A DNA stretch of 64,000 nucleotides from Nematostella vectensis (taxonomy: Eukaryota; Cnidaria; Anthozoa; Actiniaria; Edwardsiidae). The stretch spans positions 17,770,471-17,834,470 of the forward strand of contig NC_064037.1 in assembly GCF_932526225.1 (NCBI RefSeq). The letters are read 5' to 3'. Below are positions 40,227 through 51,671 of the stretch, piece by piece (within the stretch, counting starts at the first letter, position 1; the number at the start of each line of letters is the position of its first letter). The notes beneath the pieces are model-generated. The model saw only the letters and a program-made list of their open reading frames with translations, was not told the DNA's origin and ran no database searches. Position numbers and translations under genes: made by a program.

Positions 40227-42416
40227 ATGCGAGTGGTCATACTATTCCATGGTTTTCGCCACTGTTTGGACGTGAGCCCAACACAAACTGTGGCAGACAT
40301 GAAGCAACTTCTACGCAAGAAGTTTGACTTAGACACGGTTCAAAACGAAGAAACTGAAAACGACATTTTTTTGTCGTTGAATTACGCCGGTGGTGTTTTG
40401 GAAGACGACTGGATTTTCGCAGATATCGGAATTCCACCAGGGGTTACTCTGAGATGTGAATTGATACAGAATACTAAATCATACCTTAACGTGCACTGCG
40501 CGTACTCTGGCGAAATCGTGAAATTCACCGAGCCGATGTCGCTTTTTGATACTACGGTTGGCGATTTAAAAACAATGGTCACCAATAAAACAGGACTTCA
40601 CGTTAGCGTTTTCCGTCTCGTCATCCCGGAAGGCAAAGAAATGTTCGACTGTAACCTCCTAAAAGACTACAACATCAGTACGGGCGATACAATCCGACTC
40701 GAAACATGGAATGGCTGGGCTGACTTTCTCAAAGCCGCGACCAAAGGCCAACTAACCCCGACTTTAAAGCACATGCTTAGTATAAGCGAAGACCCACTAG
40801 TCGCAAAATATCAACAGAGAGTAGCGCTGTTTATTGCTGCGCATTTCGGGTATAGCCAGCTAGCTGCTTTGCTGTTAAAACAAGGCGCGAGATCAGACGA
40901 GGCGGTTGGAGAGCACCCTGTCCGAGAATGGTGTAACAAACAAGTTCATCTAGACCATTATAAGACCCCGATCCACGAGGCGGCGCAGCAAGGCCAGTTA
41001 CTCTGCCTGAGACAGTTTATACATCACAACTATACGTGTATTCTAGTGAAGGATGCTTCGGGTTTGACGCCTTGTAATATCGCACGCAGGTTCAAACACA
41101 TCGAGTGTTTTAAGCTACTGATTGCTGAGCAGTTCCGCTCAAGAACTACGGAAGGGCTCACCATTACTCTGTACGCAAAGGTTAAAAAATGGTGCGAACG
41201 GGCACGCGATCGTGCACTAGTTTTTCATAAGCACAATCCAAGTCCATTGCTTTTAGCGATGGAAAAAAGGACTTATCGTAAAGCAGTGGTCGGACAGAAG
41301 CTACAAGTAGATGGATTTGGAAAGAGTTTACAGACTACCGCGCCAACAATTGAGCTGTCTCTAGTTTCTCTGCCCGGGAAATCGAGCAAAGCGCTCGCGA
41401 TAACAGGTGCTTTAGATGTGACAAGTGGAAAGTCAACAAAGGCTGCTAAACAAAGTCCAGACGCTACAACCAGCGCTGAAATAACAGAAATAACGGAGAA
41501 TGAAGGGTCGGATAAAGCTTGCGAAAACCATTCATCAAACCAGCGAGACGAAACGACAAAAGAAAGACAAGGAAATGCTAATTACTCCCTGCCAGCTGTC
41601 CTGGAGTCGCGTTTCTATGGAGACAGATCGAAACTATCGACGGCGCAGCGGGGAAAAGCTAAACACAAAGCGGATAGAGCGGCTTTTAGTAGTTACCGCT
41701 GGAAGCAAACTTCCTATGATGAGAGGCATATAGAAAGTGTAGCCGGGGCAGAGGGCGAACACGCTACGAGCGAGAGAAGAGTTAGCATGCCTGCTATAAA
41801 TAACATTGATCGCGGGAGAGAAGTTGAGGGTAAACAAACAAAGCAAGAGACGTTTTTTGTCACAGAGCGTATAATGGGTGAACGAAAGCCACGTATTCAT
41901 GCGTGGGAGCGAAAGGAAGAGAATGAATTGACTCCAAAAGAAGCATCTATTACAAAGATGGAATCTGATCGAATGCCGCCTATTAGAACTAGCTCAAGTC
42001 CACCGGGAACAGGTTTATCAGGTCCACAGGAAACCGGTTTATCAGGTCTACCGGGTGGTGCGGACGATGCAGAGCTCAAACCGGCGAAAAAATGGAGACG
42101 GAAAGACTCGCCGCATAAAGCGAAAAGCGAGGGCTTTTTTCGCCATAAGCAAAGCTTTGCGTCTGCCGTCTCCTCCAAAAAAACTGCAATCCATCACAGA
42201 TCGGTCAGTGAGGATCCCTGTGTACAGACAACCGCGCTGTACAGGCAGGTGACTGGAAACAATAGGCGAGACTCGGCCAGAGCAAGCCTTGATGTTGCCA
42301 TGACATTTAACAAAAAGACTTGGCTGCAACAAGTGCAGTTAGCTATTGATCTTAACACGAACACATTTAGGCGGCAGGCTCTTAGCCCGCGTAACGCAAC
42401 ACAGAATACTTCGTGA
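40227..42416 (+). CDS. ANKUB1: ANKUB1-like ankyrin and ubiquitin-domain protein, 729 residues, uninterrupted
   Basis: Two ubiquitin-like regions (about residues 1-80 and 90-170) precede ankyrin repeats (about 180-300, including RVALFIAAHFGYSQLAALLLKQGA and KTPIHEAAQQGQLLCLRQFI) and a long charged, low-complexity C-terminal half. The match to vertebrate ANKUB1 is strong along the first 370 residues: MRV start, LNYAGGVLEDDWIFADIGI, YNISTGDTIRLETWNGW, KQGAR.....GEHP...WC and VDGFGK. The ATG at 40,227 aligns with the vertebrate start. The molecular role of ANKUB1 is not established. The coding region is one open frame with no intron, and a 41-bp minisatellite begins about 230 bases past the stop. 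Confidence 0.88.
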   Translation: MRVVILFHGFRHCLDVSPTQTVADMKQLLRKKFDLDTVQNEETENDIFLSLNYAGGVLEDDWIFADIGIPPGVTLRCELIQNTKSYLNVHCAYSGEIVKFTEPMSLFDTTVGDLKTMVTNKTGLHVSVFRLVIPEGKEMFDCNLLKDYNISTGDTIRLETWNGWADFLKAATKGQLTPTLKHMLSISEDPLVAKYQQRVALFIAAHFGYSQLAALLLKQGARSDEAVGEHPVREWCNKQVHLDHYKTPIHEAAQQGQLLCLRQFIHHNYTCILVKDASGLTPCNIARRFKHIECFKLLIAEQFRSRTTEGLTITLYAKVKKWCERARDRALVFHKHNPSPLLLAMEKRTYRKAVVGQKLQVDGFGKSLQTTAPTIELSLVSLPGKSSKALAITGALDVTSGKSTKAAKQSPDATTSAEITEITENEGSDKACENHSSNQRDETTKERQGNANYSLPAVLESRFYGDRSKLSTAQRGKAKHKADRAAFSSYRWKQTSYDERHIESVAGAEGEHATSERRVSMPAINNIDRGREVEGKQTKQETFFVTERIMGERKPRIHAWERKEENELTPKEASITKMESDRMPPIRTSSSPPGTGLSGPQETGLSGLPGGADDAELKPAKKWRRKDSPHKAKSEGFFRHKQSFASAVSSKKTAIHHRSVSEDPCVQTTALYRQVTGNNRRDSARASLDVAMTFNKKTWLQQVQLAIDLNTNTFRRQALSPRNATQNTS

Positions 42417-42639
42417 CATGGTGTGACAGAAAACGAAGAACACCTCGTGACACCATGTAACGACTCAAAATAATGACTCAAGTGTAACACAAATGTAACG
42501 CTAAGTGATGATAATGGCGATTTTAACTCCATATGTTTACTTCAACCGTGATCCAATTATCTATTTACACACACAGTGAGCTTGGGGGACTTGTGGGGTT
42601 TTGAGTATGGCGCGCCGTTTGTTTCAAAATTAAAAACAC

Positions 42640-43040
42640 CCTCTGTCGCCCTCTTATAAGAACTGCCCCCGCTAAGAGGGCGACAAACTTTGAGCACAAC
42701 TTTGAGCTTGGGGTAGCTGTGGTGATTGTTTTTAAGAATCGCTTGACTGAGACAGGGCGACGATTCAAACTAGCAGGGGAAGTTTTTATAAGAAGGCGAC
42801 AAACTTTGAAGTAGCGGGGGCAGTTTTTATAAGATGGGACGAACTTCGAAGTAGCGGGGGAAGTTTTTATAAGAGGGCGACGAAGAAGTAGCGAGGGCAG
42901 TTTTTATAAGAGGGCGACAAACTTCGAACTAGCGGGGGCAGTTTTTATAAGAGGGCGACGAACTTCGAACTAGCGGGGGCAGTTTTTATAAGAGGGCGGC
43001 AAACTTCGAACTAGCGGGGGCAGTTTTTATAAGAGGGCCA
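42640..43040. repeat. 41-bp minisatellite downstream of ANKUB1, with one inverted copy
   Basis: About seven direct copies of a unit containing AGCGGGGGCAGTTTTTATAA and GAGGGCGAC run from 42,766 to 43,040. One copy at 42,645-42,672 is inverted and could pair with any direct copy. Confidence 0.85.
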
Positions 43041-45705
43041 CAATAATATAATAATAATATAATAAAATAATAATATAAGTCCAATTTCAGCCGTTTTTTT
43101 TTTAAAAAACAGCCAGTGAAGTAGATGATTTCACATCGTTCGTGAGGATTTTATAAATCAGAGAGCCAGTATAGCGGAATGTTTTTTTGCCAAGAGTAAG
43201 CCGAGGTTTGGTGGATGTAGGTCAGAGTTTCTTCTCGTGTTATGGCTGAAGTCCATTCAATCTACTGTCTCACATCGGACTAATTGCAACACAAGGTTTA
43301 TGTATTTAAAACGTCAACCTTCATAACATATTAAAAGTTTAAAAAAATCGGAGCTCGCAAACATCCCGAAAAACCGCATCGAATTTCCCAATACAAGGCT
43401 TGTTGTATGAAAAACCACAGGGATCCCAAATCATAAAAAAAGAAAAAATATTACTATAGAAAAAAGTTTATTTATACCACTATAGTTGATAAAAAAATAT
43501 ATAATTCTGCACGATTTGGATAACAGTTAACGTTATTTGACGTAGATTTTTAGTCAAAGTTTACAGCTTTTCTAGCTATGTAAAACACCTACTTGCCCAG
43601 TCCGCTCACGGATAAAGCTCGGGTTGGCGCGAAATGATCACCGAATAAGGAGAATTGCGAGAGCTCGCGTGATTTTGCGTGAAAGAAAACAATTTTGGCT
43701 ACATGCGGCGTCTTTACCTTGCAACTTTACTTTGCATCTTGTCCCAACATGGTGCCATTGCCGCTATTATAGTTTTTTACTAAACTAGTTGTACGAGATG
43801 CTGATTATCTCGCTAAAAGATGAGTCTTGTAGATATCGATATAGCTTACATATAATTTAGATAATGTATAACCCCCCAAACCTGGATGAAATGCTAAAGG
43901 ACCCTTATTTTTTTGCACAAACAGTGATCTGGTGATTAATTTGCTTAGACATTTTTGCTGTGTAGGTAAACATCATTTTTTGTTCCGTCTCACTAGAGAT
44001 GTAGAGAGGTAATAATCGCTAAATTCTTCTTGTCGTATTTGTCCTCTCAGTGCTCTGACCAAATATAAATATAAAGCATTCAATATGCATTTTTTTTAGA
44101 ATAGTCGTGAATGAAAATGAAGACTCTTTGAACAGTTTTATTTTTTCTAACCATTTCATCTCGTCGTATTGCGTGACAAAAACACGGCACCATTTTTGTG
44201 TGGGTAACAGCAATTCCACCTGGAATCGCTTTCTCTGTCGGCAGAGCTTGTTGATTCACAGGGAGAAGCGCTCATTTTCGTGAATGAAGATGCAGACTGC
44301 GTACGAGCTGACAAGTTTGATTATCGCGCCACGCGCCGGCAATACGTTTGTCGGTCAGCGACAAAGGTGTTTTACAGACTGGTATATTCAAAGGGCTGTA
44401 AAAAAATCGGCGAATTTAGGTAATAAAGATTTTTCTAGCATAGGAGATATTTGAGCCGATGAATCGATGATTGAGCCGTTTTGAAGGATATCGGTTTTAT
44501 TCCTTCAGATGCACTTCTGAAGCAAATCTGTGACTATGGGCTGAAATCGGCGCATTGACAATAAGACATGGTACAGGTTTATCCGCAGCTTTTGTTTGAG
44601 CCGTAGCTCATCCCCAGAAGACTTGGCGTTCTGCAGTTTTCCTCCACCACTCACAACAACTTACATCTCCCCACACCGCCATAAATTATTATCACTATCA
44701 TTACTATGTTACAATCTTTACAAAGCACCGCGCACACTACTGTCTTGTTAGCCCTAGATCCTAAACAAGCATTTACCTGCTTTTTTTTTAAATATCCGTT
44801 TCTGGGACATTGAAATGCATAAAGTGCGTGATTTTAGGCTTTGGGATCAACTTCCCAAGTAAAAGTTTTCACTGCTATTCGCAAATTACACAACAATCAA
44901 TCATAAATCTGTGTTTACAAAACACAATTCTCTTCTTTTTAATGAAAAAGATACATCCAGAACCTAATACCATTATATTCACACCGATATTACAAATAAA
45001 ATATTTCAAGTCTTTATAATGAATTAAATCATATTCCAGTGACAACGGTTTCTTGAGTGACATGATTTCTGAAATTTTCCATGAAAAATTGAAGTTCATT
45101 CATCTAAAAAGGTTATAAATCAAAGAAAAATAAAGGCCTTCTAGTATTATAATACATAACATAGACTCTGAGAATTCCTAGGTATTCTATCTCACCGAAT
45201 TGCAGAGAAAAATAACTTTTTAGGAGTCTGCACGATGCCTCTTGAATGAACTCCAAACTTACCGTCTCCCCGACATCTTCCCGTTCAATTATTTATATAA
45301 CATTTAGATAACTGAACATTAGATAACTTAACAGATAACAGGACACCACCCCATGAGTAGCATTGTGATCATGACCCTTGAAGAGCAGCTAAAAGGATAA
45401 AAACAGGTAGCGAACGAAGTAAAGAAGTGCAGAGGGAAAAAAAATTGGTTAAATTGTAATAGCTCGTGGTGCCCATAACCAAATAAGGCGCGACGAACCA
45501 TGTATGGATGCTATGATTGACAAGCTCGCGCAATCTAAAAATAGCTTTCATGGACGACATCATGGGCCACGGGGATTCGTTCTCTTATATCTTGGTCTCT
45601 TGACCCCACTCATTTCATAACCTCCTATACAATTACCTCCGTACCTCCTTAGTTTGGCCATTTCTAGCTTTTCCATGAATCTTTAATACCTTTTAAAATA
45701 CACTT
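43041..45705. other. AT-rich non-coding region
   Basis: No gene, RNA or organised repeat recognised. Confidence 0.4.
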
Positions 45706-45711
45706 TAGAAT

Positions 45712-46199
45712 AAATAAATACTCTGCTTGTTTACCCCCACCCTCCCCCATTTGATTTCAATAACTAACCGGTTTAATAATAAATAAATACTCTGCTTGTT
45801 TACCCCCACCCTCCCCCATTTGATTTCAATAACTAACCGGTGTTAATAATAAATAAATACTCCACTTGTTTACCCCCACCCTCCCCCATTTGATTTCAAT
45901 AACTAACCGGTGTTAATAATAAATAAATACTCTACTTGTTTACCCCCACCCTCCCCCATTTGATTTCAATAACTAACCGGTGTTAATAATAAATAAATAC
46001 TCTACTTGTTTACCCCCACCCTCCCCCATTTGATTTCAATAACTAACCGGTGTTAATAACAAATAAATACTCTACTTGTTTACCCCCACCCTCCCCCATT
46101 TGATTTCAATAACTAACCGGTGTTAATAACAAATAAATACTCTACTTGTTTACCCCCACCCTCCCCCATTTGATTTCAATAACTAACCGGTTTAATAAT
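45712..46199. repeat. 70-bp minisatellite, seven copies
   Basis: The unit contains AATAAATAAATACTCTACTT, a C-rich centre and TTGATTTCAATAACTAACCG. The period is 69-70 bases and the copies are nearly identical. Confidence 0.92.
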
Positions 46200-47860
46200 A
46201 TCACACCTTGGCAGCTCTTCTCTAGGTCCCTGCGAATAGGAATGAATACCACCAACTAAAAAAATGCAAAATTGATTTATTATTATATATTTATTTATTA
46301 TTATTTATGTATATATTTTATATAGAAAATATTTGTACAAAAAAAGAAGTCGGGGAAGTGTCGGCTAGCATGTCGGGGCTCGCCATGGGGTAGTACTTAT
46401 TATTAGATAAATGAACGTAATTAGATCGGGTTCCTGAGTAAATAAGGAGAGCGCAACACAAGACAGGCAATGTTCGTGTAAGTCGAATTAAAGGGGAAAT
46501 TCGTGGTAAGAATTTGGGCTAACAAACTGTATTCCTCTTCCTTTTTTGCTAGTCGTATGTCTTGTGTTTGCTGACACGCAACAAAGGAGATCATTTACAG
46601 AAGGCGAACAGAAGACGACAATCCATTTGGTAAATATTACTACACTAGGGGTCGATTGTGCCCTGATTTAATCATCTCACATTGCTCGGTTAGTTTATTC
46701 TAATGGTAGCGCCTTGTTATTCTTTACAAATATAAATACATTTAAGGTAAAGAATTTAGAAATATCGCGGTAAAGTCCCGAGCTGTATACATCGTGATAC
46801 GAGTGAGTAAAATGGGCCCATAATACTCAGAAGAGATCCCTGAAATAAACAATAATAAAGAGACTCCACTATGAAGTCTATTTTCTTTAATTTTCCCTTT
46901 TTTCATCACTATACAAATTCTCTTGCGTACTAGAATACAAACCGCGTGCTTGGGTTACCTGTGAAGTTAGTTTGTCTCGCCTTTGCTCCGGGTTTTTTTT
47001 CTCCGGGTTCTCCGGTTTTTTCACGCCTCCCAAAACCAACAATTTCGATCTTATCTGTGATCCGTGGTCAGACATGTGAGGCGCCTTCCTATGCCTTAAG
47101 CATCTAGCTGCGATGAGAGAGATTAGCTACTCCAATTCATTATTTGCTTATATTATATGGCAACAACCACTTCCGGTGGAATGGCGTGCCTTGGTTGGCT
47201 GTTGAGCGGTCCGGATCCTCCTGTAACAACCGCTGTCGATAAAAAAAAGTTTCCGGACCGACGACTCACTCGAGAAAATCAACAACATTGTAATAGCAAT
47301 TTGTTGCCACTTATCTGCAAGGATGAGTTTCAATAGTTTTATTTAGACAGTGAGTTTTATTACATACTTACTTATCTTATTTATTTTTTTCCTCAATATA
47401 ATTTCCAACATTGTTTACCTTTCTTTTTAAACCGGAGGGTACAAAATGCAGGTTGCAGGTCGGATGCAGATCGGATTCATGTTGAGCACAAAATGCAGGT
47501 CGGATGATTTTACATTTTTCTTTTTTCTTTTAGCTTTCTCTATTTCATTCAATTTCTACGGCTCACGTGACGCGTTGAAATATCGAATACTCATATTCTT
47601 GTTTATACCTATGCAATCACGTGACCGTGGGAAAATTACAAATATCTCGACAGCGATTTGCTGCACATCATCCAAACTTGGGTCAAGTAATGTATAACTG
47701 TAGATGGACAAGCAAAAAAAGTTATAGGTGATAACGTCACAGATCACGTGACCGTGGGAAAATTACGAATATCTCGCCAGCGATTTGCTGCACATGCCAA
47801 TACCATATCCCTTTTGTAAGTTAGCCAGCTAATGATTTAACTATGGTTAATCTTGGCCAT
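46200..47860. other. Non-coding region
   Basis: No gene recognised. A 50-base segment starting CACGTGACCGTGGGAAAATT occurs twice (about 47,619 and 47,744). Confidence 0.4.
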
Positions 47861-48007
47861 TTTATTTAATCATCCTAGCATATTGATATATCAATCACAC
47901 TTTCAGTAATTATTTTAATATAGAATAATATTTTATCGAGCGCTAACTAATATCATTAGGAGGTTTAAAATGAAGTTCTTTACTCAGCCAAATGACTGAA
48001 ATAAAAG

Positions 48008-48381
48008 TGAACTTTAGAAGCACACTAGCATACACACATTGGCACCAGTCGGGCCAAGACGGGACGCTAGCACAGTCGACAAAGGTCGCATGCGTGATCC
48101 GCACAATTGGCATCACGCTAGCCCAGTCGCAGCTCTAGATCCCACATGGATCTGAGCTGTGGTTTAAAGCACTTCGTTCGAGTCGAAGTCGCCCTGCAGT
48201 TTTTTTGCCGATGAAGTTTAACTGAGGCAAACCGGCTATGCCATGCTGACGAGTCCTAATAAGGACGAAACAGCTGTCCATGGTTGCCGAACTGCACGGG
48301 TAATAGACTGTGCTAGCGTCCCGTCTTGGCCCGACTGGTGCCAATGTGTGTATGCTAGTATGCTTTTAAAGTCCACATTTA
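48008..48381. mobile_element. 374-bp inverted-repeat element carrying a hammerhead ribozyme
   Basis: Inverted ends of about 70 bases (48,008-48,078 and 48,306-48,376, containing TAGCATACACACATTGGCAC) enclose a 230-base centre with no protein-coding potential. The 11-base sequence TGAAATAAAAG occurs on both sides (47,997-48,007 and 48,382-48,392) and only once in the related copy at 62,090-62,100 (other strand), so it is a target duplication. The centre holds the ribozyme listed next. A DNA-transposon-like non-autonomous element is the simplest reading; a circular-RNA retrozyme insertion is the alternative. Confidence 0.8.
48233..48289 (+). ncRNA. Type I hammerhead self-cleaving ribozyme
   Basis: The conserved core CTGACGAG (48,246-48,253) is followed by stem II (GTCCT pairing with AGGAC around AATA, 48,253-48,266), then GAAA (48,267-48,270) and a very short stem III region ending in the cleavage triplet GTC (48,276-48,278), with cleavage expected after 48,278. 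Stem I is CCATG (48,241-48,245) with CATGG (48,279-48,283), extended after an internal loop by CGGC (48,233-48,236) with GCCG (48,286-48,289). All core bases fit the consensus. The minimal stem III is typical of hammerheads found in animal repeats, which often act as dimers. Confidence 0.9.
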
Positions 48382-48440
48382 TGAAATAAAAGGCCCACAT
48401 AATAAAGATTAACCGTTCAGAATTAACATTACTGGGAATA

Positions 48441-50387
48441 AAATGATTGAGAACGGGATAATCAAATCAATCCTTTTTGCGGCTTTATATCTGCAGTCAA
48501 ACCAAAAACACACTGTGGGCGCAAGGTGATACGGGATGCGAAAAACTAAAAGCAATGTTAATAAAAAAATAGCATCAAGCCAGAAAAAACCCATACACAT
48601 TAACAGACATTCTTTCTTCTAAGCATTTGTATAAAATTAGGACATTTTTGTTAAAGGAGGTATTGTTTTCATCTGACTTTCGTGACGCCAGTCAGTTCAC
48701 TGTGCAGTAAACGCCGCTCATTTTAGCAACAATTATGAAAATCGCTTCGAAATAACGATACTTTCTGAACAAACTATTGGATGAAATAAGCTGGATTTAT
48801 ATCTCAGTAAAGGTGAATAGTTTTGTATCATTTAGAATATCCAGACATGAAATTAGAACATTTTTTTTCAAGGATCAAGATCAACAACACTACAAAGACA
48901 ACACAATTATCTAGTTGTTTATTGAAATTGTTCCATAAAAATATGATTTCATTCAATGAGGAATAAAGGTATTTTAGAAAGAAAAAGAAACTTATCTAAA
49001 GAGAGCAGGTGTTCTAAGAGACTAACCAGAAGACTCTGAAAAGCGGCCAAGTAGCTTATTCATAATACCATAGCGATTTAGTACAGAAGTGAGTTTTCAC
49101 TCAGATAACTTTAAAAGATTAAGCAATTTAGTTAAATACCTTTGGTTCATTCTGTTGTATTCAGATCACATCAAGATTAGGTATTGAAGCTGTCTGTAGC
49201 TTACTAAAGTAGTCAGCACATGTTTGTTATGTCCTCCTTTATACGCTACGGGTCTACGCAAATGTATAAGCACGACTTTCCACAATAACTTGATAGAGAG
49301 TAAAGCTATGGTAAATTTGCAGCAATAAAATCGCCAATTAGGCCTTGATTCTGCACAAATACATAAATCGTAGATGTGAAATTCTAAATTCCATGATGGC
49401 GACTACCTCAGCCTGAATTGCGATGACATCATAGGCTTGTATACTTCGTGTAAGGAAAAGGCCTTGGTAAGGTCATAGTGAGTACACTGAATTGCACATT
49501 GGAGATTTCTCGCTACCTGTTAATAAAAAAGTGTCGATTTGCGTCTGGAAGCAGGAAGCCCGAGTAAAAAGCCATATAATAAATGACTTATTAACCTCGC
49601 TTGCCCGGTCCGTACTGAGAAATCTCAGTCCTTGGTCGCGCTGGCACGCGATTCCTTAGAGTACCCCGCACTAGCTAGTTGTTCGTGCCAGGAGGCGGCA
49701 ACCACCCGTGAGGCACATGCGTTGCCATCGTAATAACCAGTTCTTTGTATCCAAGCGCAGTGGAGGATATATTGCCTTTACATTTAAAAACACAAATATA
49801 AAAAAGCTTTAATTTCTAGCTGGTTTTTAATTTCTTACGGAACTTTTAAATTATAAAATCACCATTTCTCTTTTTTTAACCTATTTATTTTGAAAATCGT
49901 CACATATTGAATGGCGGAGTGTTACACAGGTACTTCTAATTTAATTTTCGAAATGAATTACAAATTAAAAACGAGGGCTTGGAATGAAAATCACATTCTT
50001 TTTTTATTGTTTAAGCTTGAGGTGTTAACTGAGAAAACTCCAAGGTATTATCTAAAGCTACAAGGTCTTATCATGCCATCGCCGCTTGCCTGACAAAAAA
50101 GGTTTCCGACTACGTTAGCAATACAGATGACGTCCTAGGTGAAGATGTCGACCCGGTGTCCCTTAAGTTAGCCCTGACTAATATCTGTGGTGTTGTTTTA
50201 ACCAGCGTAACCAGCAACTTAAAAAAAATTCGGAAAAATGTTACTGCTAATAAAATAATAACAACATGTTCGACCAAATTATGGTGCCCCCAACCATTAT
50301 AAGGGCTTTACACAGGCTACGAGATTCCCCCTTCAAATATAAAAGCAATGAAATGTTTTCCGCGCGCTGTCTTCTGCTCTCAGACAA
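48441..50387. other. Non-coding region
   Basis: No gene or organised repeat recognised. Confidence 0.4.
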
Positions 50388-50414
50388 GGGGGGGGGGGGG
50401 GGGGGGGGGGGGGG
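50388..50414. repeat. 27-base G-run
   Basis: Uninterrupted G homopolymer; could form a quadruplex, and its length may be an assembly estimate. Confidence 0.95.
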
Positions 50415-51139
50415 AAACGGAGCTAGACCTTCCCACAACTCTGCGACTTGTGCATGGGCCCGAGGTCACGCGATTCGACCGCTGCTTTCCGCCCCTCGGC
50501 TGCCGTTAAAACTGAAGTATTTCGCCTCTACTTCGCTCGGAATTCAATATTTTGGCAAAATCATACTTCGATATCTAAATCCTATCCGCTCCGAAATCAC
50601 ACATTAGCTATCCTCATCGACATCCGAATATGCTTCAGACCATCTCACTCGATACGCGACCAACGGTCGCCACAAACTACCTCCCGTACCTTCCCCGCTA
50701 GTGACAACAGGTCAGTGAGAACAATGGCTTTGCGCTTAGCGGGTAGGGTACGGGAGGCAGTTTGTATGTATGTATCCATGCATGCACCGTTTGCAGACCT
50801 GTCTACTCTCCCGGATAAACTGGGGGGAGTCTCCAGGTTTTGCAGCAAATCTCCAGGTCTCTAGGTTTAACGCTAAATCCCCAGGTTAAGTAATATCATC
50901 GGAGACTTGTAATTGCCTGAAAACTTCGTGGTGATAAATAAAATGTTTTGAAAATCCCAACGTGAGAGTTCTTTTTTTGCGAAACGTCGAGAGACCGACG
51001 CCAGACAGGGGATGTAAGACCGTAATAGAAATAGAGAATGTATCAGCTGAGTTGATTGACTAGCCAATTGCGTGTCTCGTCTCATAGGTCAAGCACGTGA
51101 AGTAGTACGCGGGAGAACGCATGCCAAGCCATGTGTAAA

Positions 51140-51335
51140 CATGGCGCAATCCATAGATTTCGGTGCAATTCAAAGAGTTTTTGGGGCACTTCCTCCGGGA
51201 TTTGAAGATAACATAAAACTAGTGAAGAAAAAGGTGAATGATATCCCTCAATTTGACGTTGACCGACGGAAACTTTTAATTCGCCAAATGAGTAAAATCG
51301 ACTTTTTACTTCCCATTAACACCTTTCCGTCGTAG
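51140..51335 (+). CDS. Uncertain short open frame upstream of the vanin gene
   Basis: An ATG near 51,141 opens a 64-residue frame (start MAQSIDFGAIQRVFGALPPG) without a known relative, ending shortly before the vanin first exon. It could be a first exon of another gene, a transposon piece or chance; no splice site is convincing. Confidence 0.2.
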
Positions 51336-51458
51336 AACTGCCATTTGGCAATTGCCATTCGCCGTTCGCGCTGACAACCTTTATTGAAATAGGTGTATAC
51401 CCTAGAATGCCGCCCTACTTTGATTGTAACATTAATCTCCCTCTTTTTCTTGAAGACA

Positions 51459-51671
51459 ATGTTCCGGTGGTTTGTCGCCAAGTTTAGCCTTCTTGCGTTG
51501 GTAATCATTTCCCACATCAAATCAGTCCCTGAAAGCGAGTTTATCGCTGCTGTATACGAACACGTGCCACCCTTAAATAGGCCAAAGGAGATAACAAGGG
51601 CGAACGCCTTAGGAATTATGATGCGAAACATTGATACGTACGAGGAGCAGATGGTAATAGCCAGAGATAAG
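51459..51671 (+). CDS. Vanin/pantetheinase-like gene, exon 1
   Basis: Encodes 71 residues: a signal peptide (about residues 1-22, FSLLALVIISH core) and the start of the carbon-nitrogen hydrolase domain, with FIAAVYEHVP and the NALGIMMRNIDTYEEQ motif found near the start of vanins and biotinidase. The exon ends ARDK at a donor AAG|GTATGT (51,671/51,672). Earlier in-frame codons contain no ATG. The donor is the first of about 130 near-identical copies in the tandem array that fills the intron. Joined in phase 0 to exon 2, it gives a 517-residue secreted enzyme. Confidence 0.85.

Larger units (their letters stand above)
47866..48440. repeat. Host dispersed repeat split by an inserted element
   Basis: The flanks (47,866-48,007 and 48,382-48,440) match, in reverse complement, the uninterrupted segment at about 62,040-62,222. 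The shared family includes GATATATCAATCACA and ATAATATTTTATCGAGC. The difference between the copies is the inserted element at 48,008-48,381. Confidence 0.8.
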
